In this document: positions 46,506 through 56,285 of the stretch, piece after piece
Layout of the letters: every line of letters starts with the position of its first letter
Position numbering within the stretch: position 1 is the stretch's first letter
Source: Cephalotus follicularis
Lineage: Eukaryota; Streptophyta; Magnoliopsida; Oxalidales; Cephalotaceae
Assembly (NCBI GenBank): GCA_001972305.1
Contig: BDDD01000271.1
Span: 391,091-455,090, forward strand
DNA length: 64,000 bases
Direction: 5' to 3'
Notes under the pieces: model-generated
The model's database searches: none
What the model was told of the DNA's origin: nothing
The model's input: the letters and a program-made list of their open reading frames with translations, nothing else
Program-made: the position numbers and the translations under genes

Positions 46506-46886
46506 ATGGGAGGAGTACTGGAATCTTCTCTTCTCCAAATATATCACCAACACAATCTCTGGTAAACCCATTTGTTAAGGCATTGTAAGCGACGGCATCT
46601 GGGATAATTCCATTATCAGTCATCTCTCCTCCAAATCTCTGATCACCTCTCTCTCTCTCTCTCTCTCTCTCATTCTGTTTTTTTTTTTGCTTAAACGATT
46701 TTTGTAACAGAGCAAGCGAAGAAAGACATGATTAGAAAGGCGGCGTGTATGTCGGATTTGTTGGTGGATGCGGTTAATGGTGGAGTTGAAGAGTGTTTCA
46801 TCAACGAAAAGTGAATTGAGCTTGAAATTAGGGCTTTGGCTGCTACCGTTACTCAATTCATCAAGCAAAACGATCATGCTCAAATG
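46506..46886 (+). pseudogene. Captured BLOC-1 subunit 1 (BLOS1)-like gene fragment
   Basis: Exon-like 46506-46561 encodes MGGVLESSLLQIYHQHNL and ends at a GT donor. Exon-like 46711-46886 follows a TTTGTAACAG acceptor and encodes EQAKKDMIRKAACMSDLLVD, AVNGGVEECFINEK, a TGA at 46812-46814, then IELEIRALAATVTQFIKQND, ending at a GT donor. This pattern matches plant BLOS1, a small coiled-coil subunit of an endosomal sorting complex. The TGA is one C-to-T change from an Arg codon. Exon phases do not join in frame, and the intron has a CT microsatellite (46640-46672). The 3' half of the gene is absent. The name rests on remembered family resemblance. Confidence 0.65.
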
Positions 46887-47669
46887 GTATTTATGTACAT
46901 TTTCTTCTTTATTTTTTTTATTTATATATACATTTCACCGGCACTTGCTTTGTGGTTTTTCTCTTGAATTGTATTTAACTGTTTTCTGATCTGGATTTTT
47001 TTGGATGGTAATTGTGATTTCATATTCAGTCGTGGTTTTTTCCCCAATAGTTTTTTTATATGCTAATGACTATGCTATTTGGACTAGATCATCCTCAAAT
47101 GGAGAATGACATGTTTGATTTTTATCCCCCTCTTTTTTGTGTACTGTTGCGAATATTTTTTTTTTTACAAGTCTGCTCCTGCTCTATAATCCTAAGGCAG
47201 GTGTTGCTTGTTATTAGTTGGTGCTACTCTTGTAATTTCTACTGTAGTCCTAGATTGCGCTATGTTTGTTAACTTGTGTAAGCCTAGTGTACTCAGTGTA
47301 TTACCAGGTGTAATTGTTATAACTTGTGTAAGCTGAACAAAGTCTGCGCATACTACTGCCATGTATGCCTAGAATACCCAGTGTGTTTCCAGTACTGTGA
47401 CTTGCCTAGCTTTTTCAGCGGGCTGGGTTTTCATGGTGCAAGGTTACTAGGTGTGGTTGACCCTCTGGGGTGTCTATGGTGCAGGCAGGTTTGGTTAGGT
47501 CCTTGCCTCTTCTTTTTGTGATCCTGTGTGTCCGGCATGCTTTTTGAAATGCTAATTTGCTGCCCCACCTGTAACTCTTGTGAACAGGTGGGATATCTAT
47601 TGTTGCAAATATTACTCTTTGCTTACAGGCATTAGTCTAATGTTTTATTATTTTTGGAATTCTTTTCAG
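46887..47669 (+). other. Intron-like spacer between captured fragments
   Basis: T-rich sequence without recognisable coding motifs. It may contain intron sequence of BLOS1 and of the DEG-like gene. A block near 47300-47520 is less T-rich and unassigned. Confidence 0.4.
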
Positions 47670-47902
47670 TTCAATTTAGGCATGGAGAGCGTATAGGATT
47701 CAGTTACCTTGTTTCTCAAAAGTACATTGGGGATAATGTTGCTGTAAAAGTTCTTCGTAATTCAATAATACTTGAATTTAACGTAAAACTTGCTACTCAC
47801 AAGCGGCTTATTCCAGCACACATCAACAGAAAGCCTCCTTCTTATTACATTATCGCTGGATTTGTTTTTACTGCTTTGTCTGTTCCATATCTGCGTTCTA
47901 AG
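47670..47902 (+). pseudogene. Captured DEG/HtrA serine protease-like exon (PDZ region)
   Basis: Bounded by a TTCTTTTCAG acceptor (ending 47669) and a GTGCAT donor (47903). It encodes [50 protein letters not shown] and [12 protein letters not shown] in one open frame. I recognise the C-terminal PDZ part of plant DEG proteases, closest in memory to DEG9. The protease domain with the catalytic triad is absent, so this is a single-exon capture with no proteolytic potential. Its open frame without stops suggests recent capture or weak decay. Confidence 0.8.
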
Positions 47903-48504
47903 GTGCATACTTTGATACTTCCTACAATCACTGTGCATTTGTGTGTCTTTATTTGCTTCCTTTATTTATCTTTGTTGTTTATTTCATTTTATTTCTGGCT
48001 TTTACTTGATTCATTTGCTAGTCACTTAATACCAAAAAGAGTTGTATATTTCTCTTTCTGTATTGAATAAATTGATTATACCAGTTTTTTGGTGACCTTT
48101 CACATACATGCACATGCAGGTATGTGCATTTGTCATGTTTTTTTCAATCACTGTTCATAGGGGCTTTGAGATATTATTTAGTAGTGTATTAAAAAAGTAG
48201 GCAAAGAATCCTAATCTATACCATATACACATGTCTGAGCAAGGAATCCCCAGTCCTGAATTTTTTTTATCTTCAAAAGAAGATAAAAAAAAAGTTCAAG
48301 TCCTTTGCATTTACATATTCGGTTTTGAATTAGAGAAGCAAATGAAAGGCTTTCATAATAATTGTCGATTCTTAAATTTGTCCAAGATTTTTATGATTAT
48401 GTAAGTTCTCTGGAGATTGTTGAGTTCAAACCTAGCTGCAGCTAGGTTCTCCCCCTTTTATCCTTCATGGTATTCACATTTTTTTTTCGCTATCTAATGT
48501 TCAG
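47903..48504 (+). other. Intron-like spacer
   Basis: T-rich, with the inverted word tttttttatcttc/gaagataaaaaaa around 48262-48294 and no coding motif. Ends at the acceptor-like ATGTTCAG before 48505. Confidence 0.45.
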
Positions 48505-48906
48505 GATCCTAGATTGTTGGGTGAGATTCATGTTGCCCTTCTGAGATCCATAATTAAAGACATTGAAGATGTTGCAAGGACACCTGCCACGGGGTTGGGA
48601 GCAAATCAAAATGGCATTGCTAGTCCAGGGGGTGGGCATCGGCAGATTGTTGAAGGGGTAAGCTGTTTTATGTTTGGTTGTTACTGCAGAAATTTCATTG
48701 CTAGTTTGTTCCCCATGAAGAACCATTTAAGTATTGCCATTGTATATCAAGCATATGCTTGGGGTTTTGATATACGCAGTTGGCAGGGCCATTTAAATAC
48801 ATTGACATGGCCAGAAATATTGCGGCAATTTTCTCTATCTTCAGGATTTGGGCCACAACTTAAGAAAGGGACTATTAAGCAGCGATATCTTCGTGATGAC
48901 AATGAG
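48505..48906 (+). pseudogene. Captured RINGLET-type DDT-domain gene, two exons
   Basis: Exon 48505-48657 encodes DPRLLGEIHVALLRSIIKDI, EDVARTPATG and GGGHRQIVEG. After an 94 bp intron-like stretch, exon 48752-48906 encodes YAWGFDIRSWQGHLNTLTWP, EILRQFSLSSGFGPQLKK and DDNE, followed by a GT. These match the DDT-domain part of plant RINGLET homeobox proteins (RLT1/RLT2), which partner ISWI chromatin remodellers. The first exon ends in phase 0, whereas the second needs one extra base before CATATG, so normal splicing gives a frameshift; the acceptor may have lost a G. The homeobox is not present. Confidence 0.82.
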
Positions 48907-49529
48907 GTGGTATTTTATTTCATCTTGCCCTTCTTGTGTCTGTAAATGATTGATGTGGTTTATAAGTTAATTTGATTTCTTTTTTGAGCATTTTGCAAAT
49001 AACTGAATAAGCACCAGAGAATCATTATTATGATTATCCCACAGCCCATACTTCCATTATACATGCATTTGGTTATGATTTAGATGCCTTTAGTGATATT
49101 GGTTGGTTTATTACGTCTTATTCTTACGGCACAATCATTAGATGCTGGAACTCAGTTCTAGCATTAATTTTTTAGTGGCTAGTTCCATTCTCTTCTATTT
49201 CTGCAGGTTGGTCAAAGGATCAGTTTGGACACCAGGTGCTTATATAATTTATTGTTCGTTCTTAAAATTCCTTTGGGATACTGCAATAGATGTGTTCTTC
49301 TATTAGATTAGGCAATGCTTGGCTGTGTCTGATAATATGGACATTTGCTTTAGATGTATCATGAATGATTATGTGTTTGAAAGCCTTATTTTTCTTCTCA
49401 TCCCCAAAATAATCTGATGCCCATTGGCGCAATTTTTGGGAGGCAATAATTTATGTTTAATGATCATTTGAGCGGCCCCAAATTAGCTTTTCTTTGTATT
49501 CTTTTCAATGTTTTCCCCTTTTTATGTAC
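48907..49529 (+). other. Intron-like spacer with a possible 29 bp mini-exon
   Basis: Mostly AT-rich. A possible acceptor and donor flank 49207-49235 (TTTCTGCAG before it, GTGCTT after it), but I cannot assign the encoded residues. About 2 kb or more of the parent gene between DDT and WSD motifs is missing here. Confidence 0.35.
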
Positions 49530-49708
49530 AATACATTGGTGATATGGCGAAGGAGATGTATGTTTATAGATCATTACCCCTTGGTCAAGATCGTAGATGC
49601 AATCGATACTGGCAGTTTCTCACATCTCGTTCGCGGAATGATCCTGGCTGTGGTAGGATTTTCGTCGAGTTACATGATGGTCGCTGGAGACTCATTGATA
49701 TTGAGGAG
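49530..49708 (+). pseudogene. Captured RINGLET-type exon, WSD / D-TOX region
   Basis: Reads YIGDMAKEMYVYRSLPLGQD, RRCNRYWQFLTSRSRNDP and GCGRIFVELHDGRWRLID with a GT donor after GAGGAG (49708). This is the conserved motif that follows the DDT and WHIM parts in RINGLET and related chromatin proteins. The acceptor at the left is unclear. It is open in frame but separated from the DDT exons by a deletion. Confidence 0.82.
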
Positions 49709-49999
49709 GTAATTCTTTTTTATATTGTCTTCAGTTAGCTTCTTGAATAGCTAGCCTACCTTCTCTCTGTCATAAGATTTAATAAAAGCAAAAGCATGAA
49801 CTTCTGCCACAGGTTATATTTGTACTCTACGGTGCACAAATTATTTGATAGGTTCCTGCTTTTTTCATGTCAACCCTCAAAGAGGATGTGCTTCTTCCTA
49901 ATTTTACCTACACAAAATAATTATGCTTGTTTACATATAAAAACAGATTCAAAGAAGAGTGAAAGTCTCTAGGACTATAGGTGTATTAATATTCGATCA
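49709..49999 (+). other. Spacer inside the CACTA element
   Basis: AT-rich, non-coding, intron-like at its left side. No motif seen. Confidence 0.35.
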
Positions 50000-50711
50000 T
50001 ACTTGAATGGATTGTTGTTATTAATTGATGATTGCCGGTTGATCGAATGATTGTGTGCGATGGATGATTGTTTGCTGAGTATAGAATTTTCTGCATTACC
50101 ATATGTTCATCAAACTCCCCTGTTAAGGTCAACACGTCGACACTTGGCTGATAGCGTCGACGCCTTGAAGTGATCAGTTGACACCTGGAGAATAGTGAGT
50201 CGACGTAATATGTGTTTCTTCGCGATTCTGTGCACTAATCAGCACAACACGTCGATACATAGTGTTTACGCGTAACTTGATAGCACAACGCGTTAACGCG
50301 ATTCATGATTGCTGGTTAATGCCTAAGGAAATGGACGATCATGTAAGCGCATACCGTTAAACACGTAAGTTAGATATGTGTATTGATGTAAAGGATGAGA
50401 ATTGATTCACATATTGAGAAATTTAAATGATTATATCTGTATTTGGAATAGTATATTTCTGGTTTAAATTGCGGTTGCTGAGGGCTGAGCCCATTATGAA
50501 CTGTTAATTCCTCCTTCGGGATTGTGGTATATGTAAATTGTGTTTTCTTTATAAGGGGCATAGGTCCGATAAACGAATACTACATGCCCGATTTTCGTAA
50601 AATTCTAAAGTTTTAAATTTATAGCACTTTTGGATGATGAGATTTAAGGAATGAAAGGAAGTGATCGTGTGTCGGGTCGTGGGGATTTCCCTCACGGTTT
50701 GGGGCGTGACA
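50000..50711 (+). repeat. LTR 3'-end fragment inside the CACTA element
   Basis: The end GGTTTGGGGCGTGACA (50711), the ctgagggctgagccc block and the cgaatactacatgcccgattttcg block match the solo LTR at 61708-62778 (inverted) and 5330-5530. Four boxes with cores at 50136, 50156, 50177 and 50199 (intervals 20-22 bp) lie in it. The LTR start is not found, so this is a truncated copy that either inserted in, or was captured by, the transposon. Confidence 0.72.
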
Positions 50712-50752
50712 CACACACACATGTGTGTGTGTGTGTGTGTGTATGTGCACGC
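50710..50752. repeat. AC/TG palindromic microsatellite
   Basis: (AC)n followed at once by (TG)n, then tatgtgcacgcatgcat, directly after the LTR terminus. Confidence 0.9.
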
Positions 50753-51043
50753 ATGCATTTTGTTTTTCTTGTTGAGGTTGGCGATTACTTCAAAGGACCA
50801 GTACTATGACCCTAACGGATTTCTTCGCCTATATATATTAGGGTTTCTTCGCCTATATATATTCTCTTGTATTGTGTGAGAGCTTGTAACAAGAGAGAAG
50901 TGAGGAGACTATTGATCAATATTCTATTTCTCTTGTATTGGAATATATTCATAGATTTTGGGAATATATGATATTGGATTCAATAAAGATCTGATTATTA
51001 AAGATTTAAATGAATTTTATTTTTATTTTCATTTTTATTTTTA
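50753..51043 (+). other. Spacer with duplicated TATA-like word
   Basis: The word ttcgcctatatatatt occurs twice (about 50823 and 50849) followed by ctcttgtattgtgtgag, which resembles an LTR core promoter and start region. Origin unresolved. Confidence 0.35.
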
Positions 51044-51365
51044 AAAACACCTTTTGAAATGGATTTTTTCCGTTTCAAAAGTGTTGCTTTTCCGTTTCAA
51101 AAGGCCTTTTGAAACAGTTTTGAAACGGAAAAATGGAATTTCAAAAAAGGGGCGTTTCAATAGCCCCTACCTTTTGAAACGGATGACCCGATCCGTTTCA
51201 AAAGGCCACCTTTTGAAACGGGTGATCCAATCTGTTTCAAAAGACTATTGAAACACCCCTTTTTTTTAAATTCCATTTTTTCGTTTCAAAACCGTTTCAA
51301 AAGGCCTTTTGAAACGGAAAAACAGGCCTTTTGAAACAGACTCAAAAGGCCTGTTTTTTGTAGTG
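51044..51365. repeat. CACTA right subterminal repeats
   Basis: TTTTGAAACGG and its complement CCGTTTCAAAA occur about 15 times in both orientations, forming large potential hairpins. The left end has a few copies (46293-46340). Such arrays bind transposase in characterised CACTA elements. Confidence 0.85.
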
Positions 51366-51403
51366 TACAATCCGATATAAACAATTACAACATGGGGTTC
51401 ACA
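51366..51403 (-). repeat. LTR-D start (gypsy D 3' LTR, remainder beyond CACTA)
   Basis: Minus-strand TGTGAACCCCATG starts at 51403 after the purine-rich end of gypsy D. The LTR is cut after 38 bp by the CACTA insertion and resumes at 46276. Confidence 0.75.
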
Positions 51404-52030
51404 TCCACCCCTACTTAGAGAAATCTCGTCCCAAGATTCCCTAGGATCAAAACAAATGAGGATATACCTCTCACGTCTTCCTCACATTCCCATGTCGCTT
51501 CCTCAAGTCCATGGTATTGCCATAACACTTTAACCAGCCCAATACTCTTGTTTCTCAACTGCTTGACTCAGCGATCTATAATCTGGATTTGTGTCTCCTT
51601 AAAACTCATATATGCCCTTAACTCCAACGGCTCAAACTGTAGCACGTGGGGAGGATCTAGATGATACTTCTTCAACATCGATACATGAAAGACACTGTGC
51701 ACCTCTGATAAGTTGGGAGGCAAGGCAAGTCTGTAGGCGACTGCACCTACCCTCTCAAGGATCTCGAAAGGTCCAATATACCATGGGGATAACTTTACTT
51801 TCTTGTCAAACTTCATAATTCCTTTAGTCAGCGAGACTTTGACGAACACATGATCGCCCATTAAGAACTCTAGGTCTCGCCATCGATGATCAGCATAGCT
51901 CTTATGTCGATTATGGGCTATTAGGAACCTTTTCTTGATAACACTGGCCTTCTTTTTCATCTCTTGCACATGCTTGGGACCCAAAAGACTCTGTTCACCT
52001 ACCTCAAGCCAACAAACTAGACTTCTATTA
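51404..52030 (-). pseudogene. Gypsy D integrase C-terminus and chromodomain-like tail
   Basis: From about 52010: WLEVGEQSLLGPKHVQEM, KSYADHRWRDLEFLMGDHVF, LSPWYIGPFEILERVGAVAY (the GPY/F-type module) and HSVFHVSMLKKY. A TGA (51568-51570) interrupts before a chromodomain-like end, KVLWQYHGLEEATWECEEDV, at about 51470-51560. This places the element among chromoviruses (Tekay/Del-like, inferred). gggacgagatttctctaag and a purine tract end it. RNase H and the integrase core are missing at about 52030. Confidence 0.85.
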
Positions 52031-52873
52031 CGTTTGTAAGAAGTTTCCAATCCATCACTGTATCTATCATAGCTGGGTCCACTGACAAACCAGCACTAGA
52101 GATAACATGACCAAGAAAAGCCACCTCTGATAGCCAAAACTCACATTTGCTGAACTTGGCATACAACCGATGATCTCTAAAAACCTGCAATGCCAAGTGC
52201 AATTGCTCCCCATGATCCTCCATGGTCCTAGAATACACCAAGATGTCATCAATGAAGACTACGATGAACTAGTCAAGATATGGACTAAACACTCTTTTCA
52301 TAAGGCTAATAAATGAGGCAGGGGCATTAGTCACCCCAAAAGGCATTACCACGAACTCATAGTGTCCATATCATGACCTAAAGGCTGTCTTTGGAACATC
52401 TTCGGCTCTAACCCTGAGCTGGTGATATCCCGATCTCAAATCCAATTTGGAAAACACTGACGCACCTCTCAAATGATCGAATAACTCATCAATGTGCGGT
52501 AAGGGATAATTGTTCTTAACTATAACTCTGTCAAGCTACCGATAATCAATGCACATTCGAAGGGATCCATCATTTTTCTTCACAAACAGAACTGGCGCTC
52601 CCTATAGGGAAACGCTCGGTCTGATAAAACCTCTATCGAGCAGCTCCTGCAACTGCAATTTCAATTCTTTCAATTATGGGGGAGACATACGATAAGGAGC
52701 TCTTGATATCGATGCAATCAATGGCAACAGATCAATCACAAATTACGTATCCCTCATTGGAGGTAAGGACTTCAACTCTTTTGGAAACACGTCAAGATAC
52801 TCACTGACAACTGGGACATCCTATAACCTCGACACCCATCTCCTACCATCTGTCAAATGGGCCCACTGCAACT
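52031..52873 (-). pseudogene. Gypsy D reverse transcriptase remnant
   Basis: Visible in broken frames: the KKNDGSLRM-type block near 52570, YHQLRVRA near 52420, catalytic VVFIDDIL near 52250, FSKCEFWL near 52140 and GLSVDPA near 52080, joined to integrase at VIEV. Stops include a TAG for CAG just before FIVVFIDD (near 52270). Not functional. Confidence 0.82.
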
Positions 52874-53401
52874 CTATCTCATAAGCCTATTTGCATGAAG
52901 GGCCGATATCATCTGTACTGGTTGATACTCTATTGTTGCAATAAACTGGAACTGAGACTGCTTCGATATGCTGAAGGTCACGACCTTCCTATAACAATCC
53001 ACTTGAGTATAGTGTGTCGCTAACCAATTCATCCCGAGGATCGCATACAACTCATCCATCAGTAACACTATCAGATCAGCCATCAAAACACGGCCGGTGA
53101 TCTCTATGGCACAAGACCTACACACCCATTCGGAGTAAACAGGTTCTCCTAATGGAGTGTTCACTTCCATGACAAAAGGCAAGGGTTCGGGTTCCACCTC
53201 GATATGACATAGAAAATGCATTGCAACATATGAATGAGATGAACCCGAATCTATGATAGTCCGTGCCATATGCAGGAATATAATAATTGTACCTCCAATA
53301 ACTGAAGTTGATCCCGCTGCAGCTCTCTGGTCAATAGCATAGACTCTACCATGCACTGTAGGTGTCGATCCCATAGGTTTCTTACCACGATCTCCCCTCA
53401 C
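52874..53401 (-). pseudogene. Gypsy D aspartic protease region
   Basis: Open frame of 175 codons from 53401. GRVYAIDQ at the gag border, TIIDSGSSHSYVA (active-site Asp with Ser for Ala) near residue 60, PLGEPVYSEWVCRSC, then GMNWLATHYTQVDCYRKVV, the usual fold-end motif. It ends at TGA 52874 just before the reverse transcriptase. Active-site Asp retained. Confidence 0.8.
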
Positions 53402-53928
53402 TGTAGAAGGCGAACTGGTACGAGGACGACCTTGATACTGTTGTCGAGAACCACTGCCCTGCTGATAATCAATTCTTGGGTTCTGTTGAGAACCTCCCTA
53501 GGACCATCCTATGCCCTGATCGTGCTGATACCCTGGGCCAAACCTGCCACGAGGGAAACCCTAGCCATGTGGTCTGTAGCTCCCCAAATAATGCACTTTT
53601 CGGCCTTCCACCAACAATCTTCAGATGCATGATTAGTGAGTTGACAATACACGTAGGCCAACAAAAGCCTGACCACCACCACATGAAAACCTAGAGCGAC
53701 CTCACTGTGCCCTATAGCTCATCTACCGAGAGCCTTGTCCTCTATGCCACTACTGTGAAATTGGAATATGTCCCCTATGTCCTAAAAAACCAGGTGGACT
53801 GCCAATATTATGAGGTGAACCACCCTGACTGGGGCTACTGTTCCCTGATCTCTGGGACTTGTTACTGCTCCCAAAACTTCTCCCTGACTGCCAATCTGAA
53901 GAAGCAGGTCTACTGCTACTAGCCTGAA
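53402..53928 (-). pseudogene. Gypsy D gag C-terminal remnant
   Basis: A degenerate zinc-knuckle region (CQLTNHASEDCWW then CIIWGATDHMA, where the second knuckle has lost a Cys) near 53560-53650, and a serine/glycine-rich linker (SGNSSPSQGGSP) near 53800-53900. The capsid part is absent. Truncated at 53928 by the LTR that follows. Confidence 0.65.
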
Positions 53929-54661
53929 TGTAAGCCCCGAGTTTTATATGCAATTTCTTGTACTCATATAATATTGTACAGTTCCGTATGATGGCATGGC
54001 ATGTAGATGATATTATCATAATTACCTTTTGGCTATTTCTGGATAGTGTGGGTTCAATAGAACCAAAAGGGTAGTTTTGAGATTTTCACCCAAAAGAAGT
54101 CTACATATATATATAGATAGTTTAGCTTCTCATAGATGCTTCATCTCTCATATCCCATTCACTCTCATTCTCTCACCTCTTATTCTAGAGAGACAGTGAG
54201 AGAGGGAGTTAGAGAGAGAAAGCTTGGATTGGAGCAAAGAATGAGTCGTTGGACTCGTGACAGAGCATAAAACCTGAAGGAGGGATCAGATCTAGGATCC
54301 AACTGCTAGTTCTTCCAGATCTGTAAACCCAGTCGTTATCGAGGTAGGTTCTACATATATGCCTTGAACTCATGCATATTACTGCCTTATATGAATTGTG
54401 TTATTATGAACTTATAGATCAGGGCTAGATGAATAATTAGGATCTCTGATTCACTTAATAATGGACAAAAATAGAGATCTGAGAGAGAATGGAGATTTTG
54501 AGCTTATAAGCCTTATCTCTTCTCTCCGCTGATTCTTGATCCACGAGTGTGGATCTTAGTGTTAAAGTGGTTCCTAAGTTATGATTGACCATTGGAGTTT
54601 ATAACTCCCTTGGATGAAGTGTTAGACTGATTTAAATGGTTTTGGGTTGAACTGCAAGAGG

Positions 54662-55335
54662 TGGCAACCTCAGTACTTGAAGGCGGACCTCAGTACTTGA
54701 AGGCGGACCTCAGTACTAGAAGGCAGACCTCGTACTTGAAGGTAGACCTCAGTACTAGAAGGCAAACCTCATACTTGAACGCAAGACCTCATACTTGAAG
54801 GCAAGACATCAGTACTAGAAGGCAGACCTCGTACTTGAAGGCAAGACCTCATACTTGAAGGCAAGACCTCGTACTAGAAGGCAGACCTTGTACTTGAAGG
54901 TAAGACCTCAGTATTAGAAGGCAGACCTCGTACTTGAAGGCAAGACCTCAGTACTGGAAGGCAAACCTCGTACATGAAGGCAAGACCTCGTACTTGAAGG
55001 CAAGACCTCAGTACTAGAAGGTAGAGCTTGTACTTGAAAGCAAGACCTCGTACTAGAAGGAAGACCTCGTACTTGAAACCAAGACCTTGGTACTAGAAGG
55101 CACACCTCCTACTTGAAGGTAAGACCTCAGTACTAGAAGGAAAACCTTGTACTTGATGGCTTGACCTCGTACTTGAAGGCAAGACCTCAGTGCTAGAAGG
55201 CAGACCTCGTACTAGAAGGTAGACCTAATACTATAAGGCAGAACTTGAACTAAAAGGCAAGACCTCAGTACTAGAAGGTAGACCTCGTACTACAAGGCTG
55301 ACCTAGTACTAGAAGACAGACCTCGAGCTTGGAGG
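54662..55335 (+). repeat. 20 bp minisatellite, about 33 copies
   Basis: The unit is gacctcagtacttgaaggca, with 19-21 bp variants alternating 'cttg' and 'ctag' and 'cag' and 'cg'. No spacers. Confidence 0.92.
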
Positions 55336-55603
55336 CACACCTCAGAGGAAGAGATCATAGCTCCAAAGCTCAACGTCTAACATCCGGTCTTAGGAATACA
55401 CTAAGGTTGTGTAGCCTAGGTGAACCCTTCTCTGAACAAATGGTTTTCAATACTAATCACCCAAAGGGTTTATAGTTGTAGACCTCTAAGGTCATAGCTT
55501 TTGCTCAATATTGTTGAGCTCTGACAAGATAGCCCACTTCCGATCTCCAGTATGTCATGGGGATTAGGGAGGTAGCCGCTTAGTCTGACAGAGGGACCGT
55601 AGG

Positions 55604-55835
55604 ACCCACTTTAGCAGGGGAACCTATGGGTGAATTCTGCATTGTGAAGGGCCACGAGTACCCCGTGCATTACCAAAGGGATAGCATGACCCACTTTAGC
55701 AGGTGAACCTATGGGTGAATTCTGCATTGTGAAGGGCTGCAAGTATCCCATGAATTTCTAGAGGAGTCGCATGACCCACTTTAGTAGGTGAACCTACGGG
55801 TGAATCCTGCATTGTGAAGGGCCACGAGGACTCTG
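55604..55835 (+). repeat. 85 bp tandem repeat, three copies
   Basis: acccactttagcagg starts at 55604, 55689 and 55774, exact 85 bp period. Each copy includes gaattctgcattgtgaaggg. Confidence 0.92.
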
Positions 55836-56026
55836 AATAACCCCTTCTACCCTGTATGAGCTGTCCTAAAGAGACTAGCATTGAGGGGAGAGTTAATCAT
55901 ATCGACCTCGTGTGCTCTGTATTCTTCAGTCCTAAAGAGACTAGCTTTGAGGGGAAGGTCAACTAGAGCAACATTATCTTGTCTCCATCCACTGCGACAC
56001 TAGTAGTGCGTAGACGATGGTGATGC

Positions 56027-56280
56027 TACCTCAAGTTGAGGAGGCCAAGGAATACTTCTCTAGTACCTCGAGCCGAGGAGGCCAAGGAATCCCTCTCTAC
56101 TACCTCAAGCCGAAGAGGACGAGGAATGCCTCTCTACTACCTTGAGCCGAAGAGGCAGAGGAATGCTTCTCTGATACCTTGAGCCGAGGAGGCCGAGGAA
56201 TGTTTCTCTACTACCTGGAGCAGAGGAGGCTGAGGAATGCTTATTCTACTATCTTGAGAAGAGGAGGACGATGAGCGTTT
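56027..56280 (+). repeat. 37 bp tandem repeat, about seven copies
   Basis: The unit reads tacctcgagccgaggaggcc followed by gaggaatgcttctctac, with a gccgaggaggcc near-palindrome in each. Confidence 0.9.
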
Positions 56281-56285
56281 AGGCT

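Larger units (their letters stand above)
46277..51365 (+). mobile_element. CACTA transposon (5089 bp) carrying fragments of three plant genes
   Basis: The left terminus is CACTACAAGAAAAA (46277); the right terminus is the inverse, TTTTTTGTAGTG (ends 51365). A 3 bp target duplication TAC (46274-46276 and 51366-51368) is as expected for CACTA elements. Subterminal TTTTGAAACGG repeats in both orientations lie at both ends. No transposase is visible. Inside are exon-intron fragments resembling BLOS1, a DEG protease and a RINGLET-type gene, all on the plus strand, plus an LTR fragment. Introns are kept, so capture was at DNA level. It must have been moved by a transposase from elsewhere. Confidence 0.92.
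53929..56285 (+). repeat. LTR-D relative, plus orientation, with three tandem-repeat blocks
   Basis: Starts TGTAAGCCCCGAG at 53929. Middle parts (agagggagttagagagagaa, atctgtaaacccagtcgtta) match, inverted, 45800-46100 and 63490-63700. No LTR end is found; the right edge near 56285 meets the copia C LTR. It interrupts gypsy D gag. Non-coding. Confidence 0.7.

Noticed and set aside
48514-48945. A 143-codon protein read straight through exon and intron
   Set aside because: The middle (SCFMFGCYCRNF...) is translated intron; the GT and AG signals show the real exon limits.
46506-49708. An intact host gene cluster (BLOS1, DEG, RINGLET)
   Set aside because: Each piece is a small part of its gene, exon phases fail or domains are missing, and all lie inside one CACTA element with a target duplication.
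53351-53694. Plus-strand ORFs of 93 and 72 codons
   Set aside because: Antisense to the gypsy D gag/protease region.
54662-55335. CRISPR-like array of 20 bp repeats
   Set aside because: Units are contiguous with no unique spacers, and the context is a plant LTR. It is a minisatellite.
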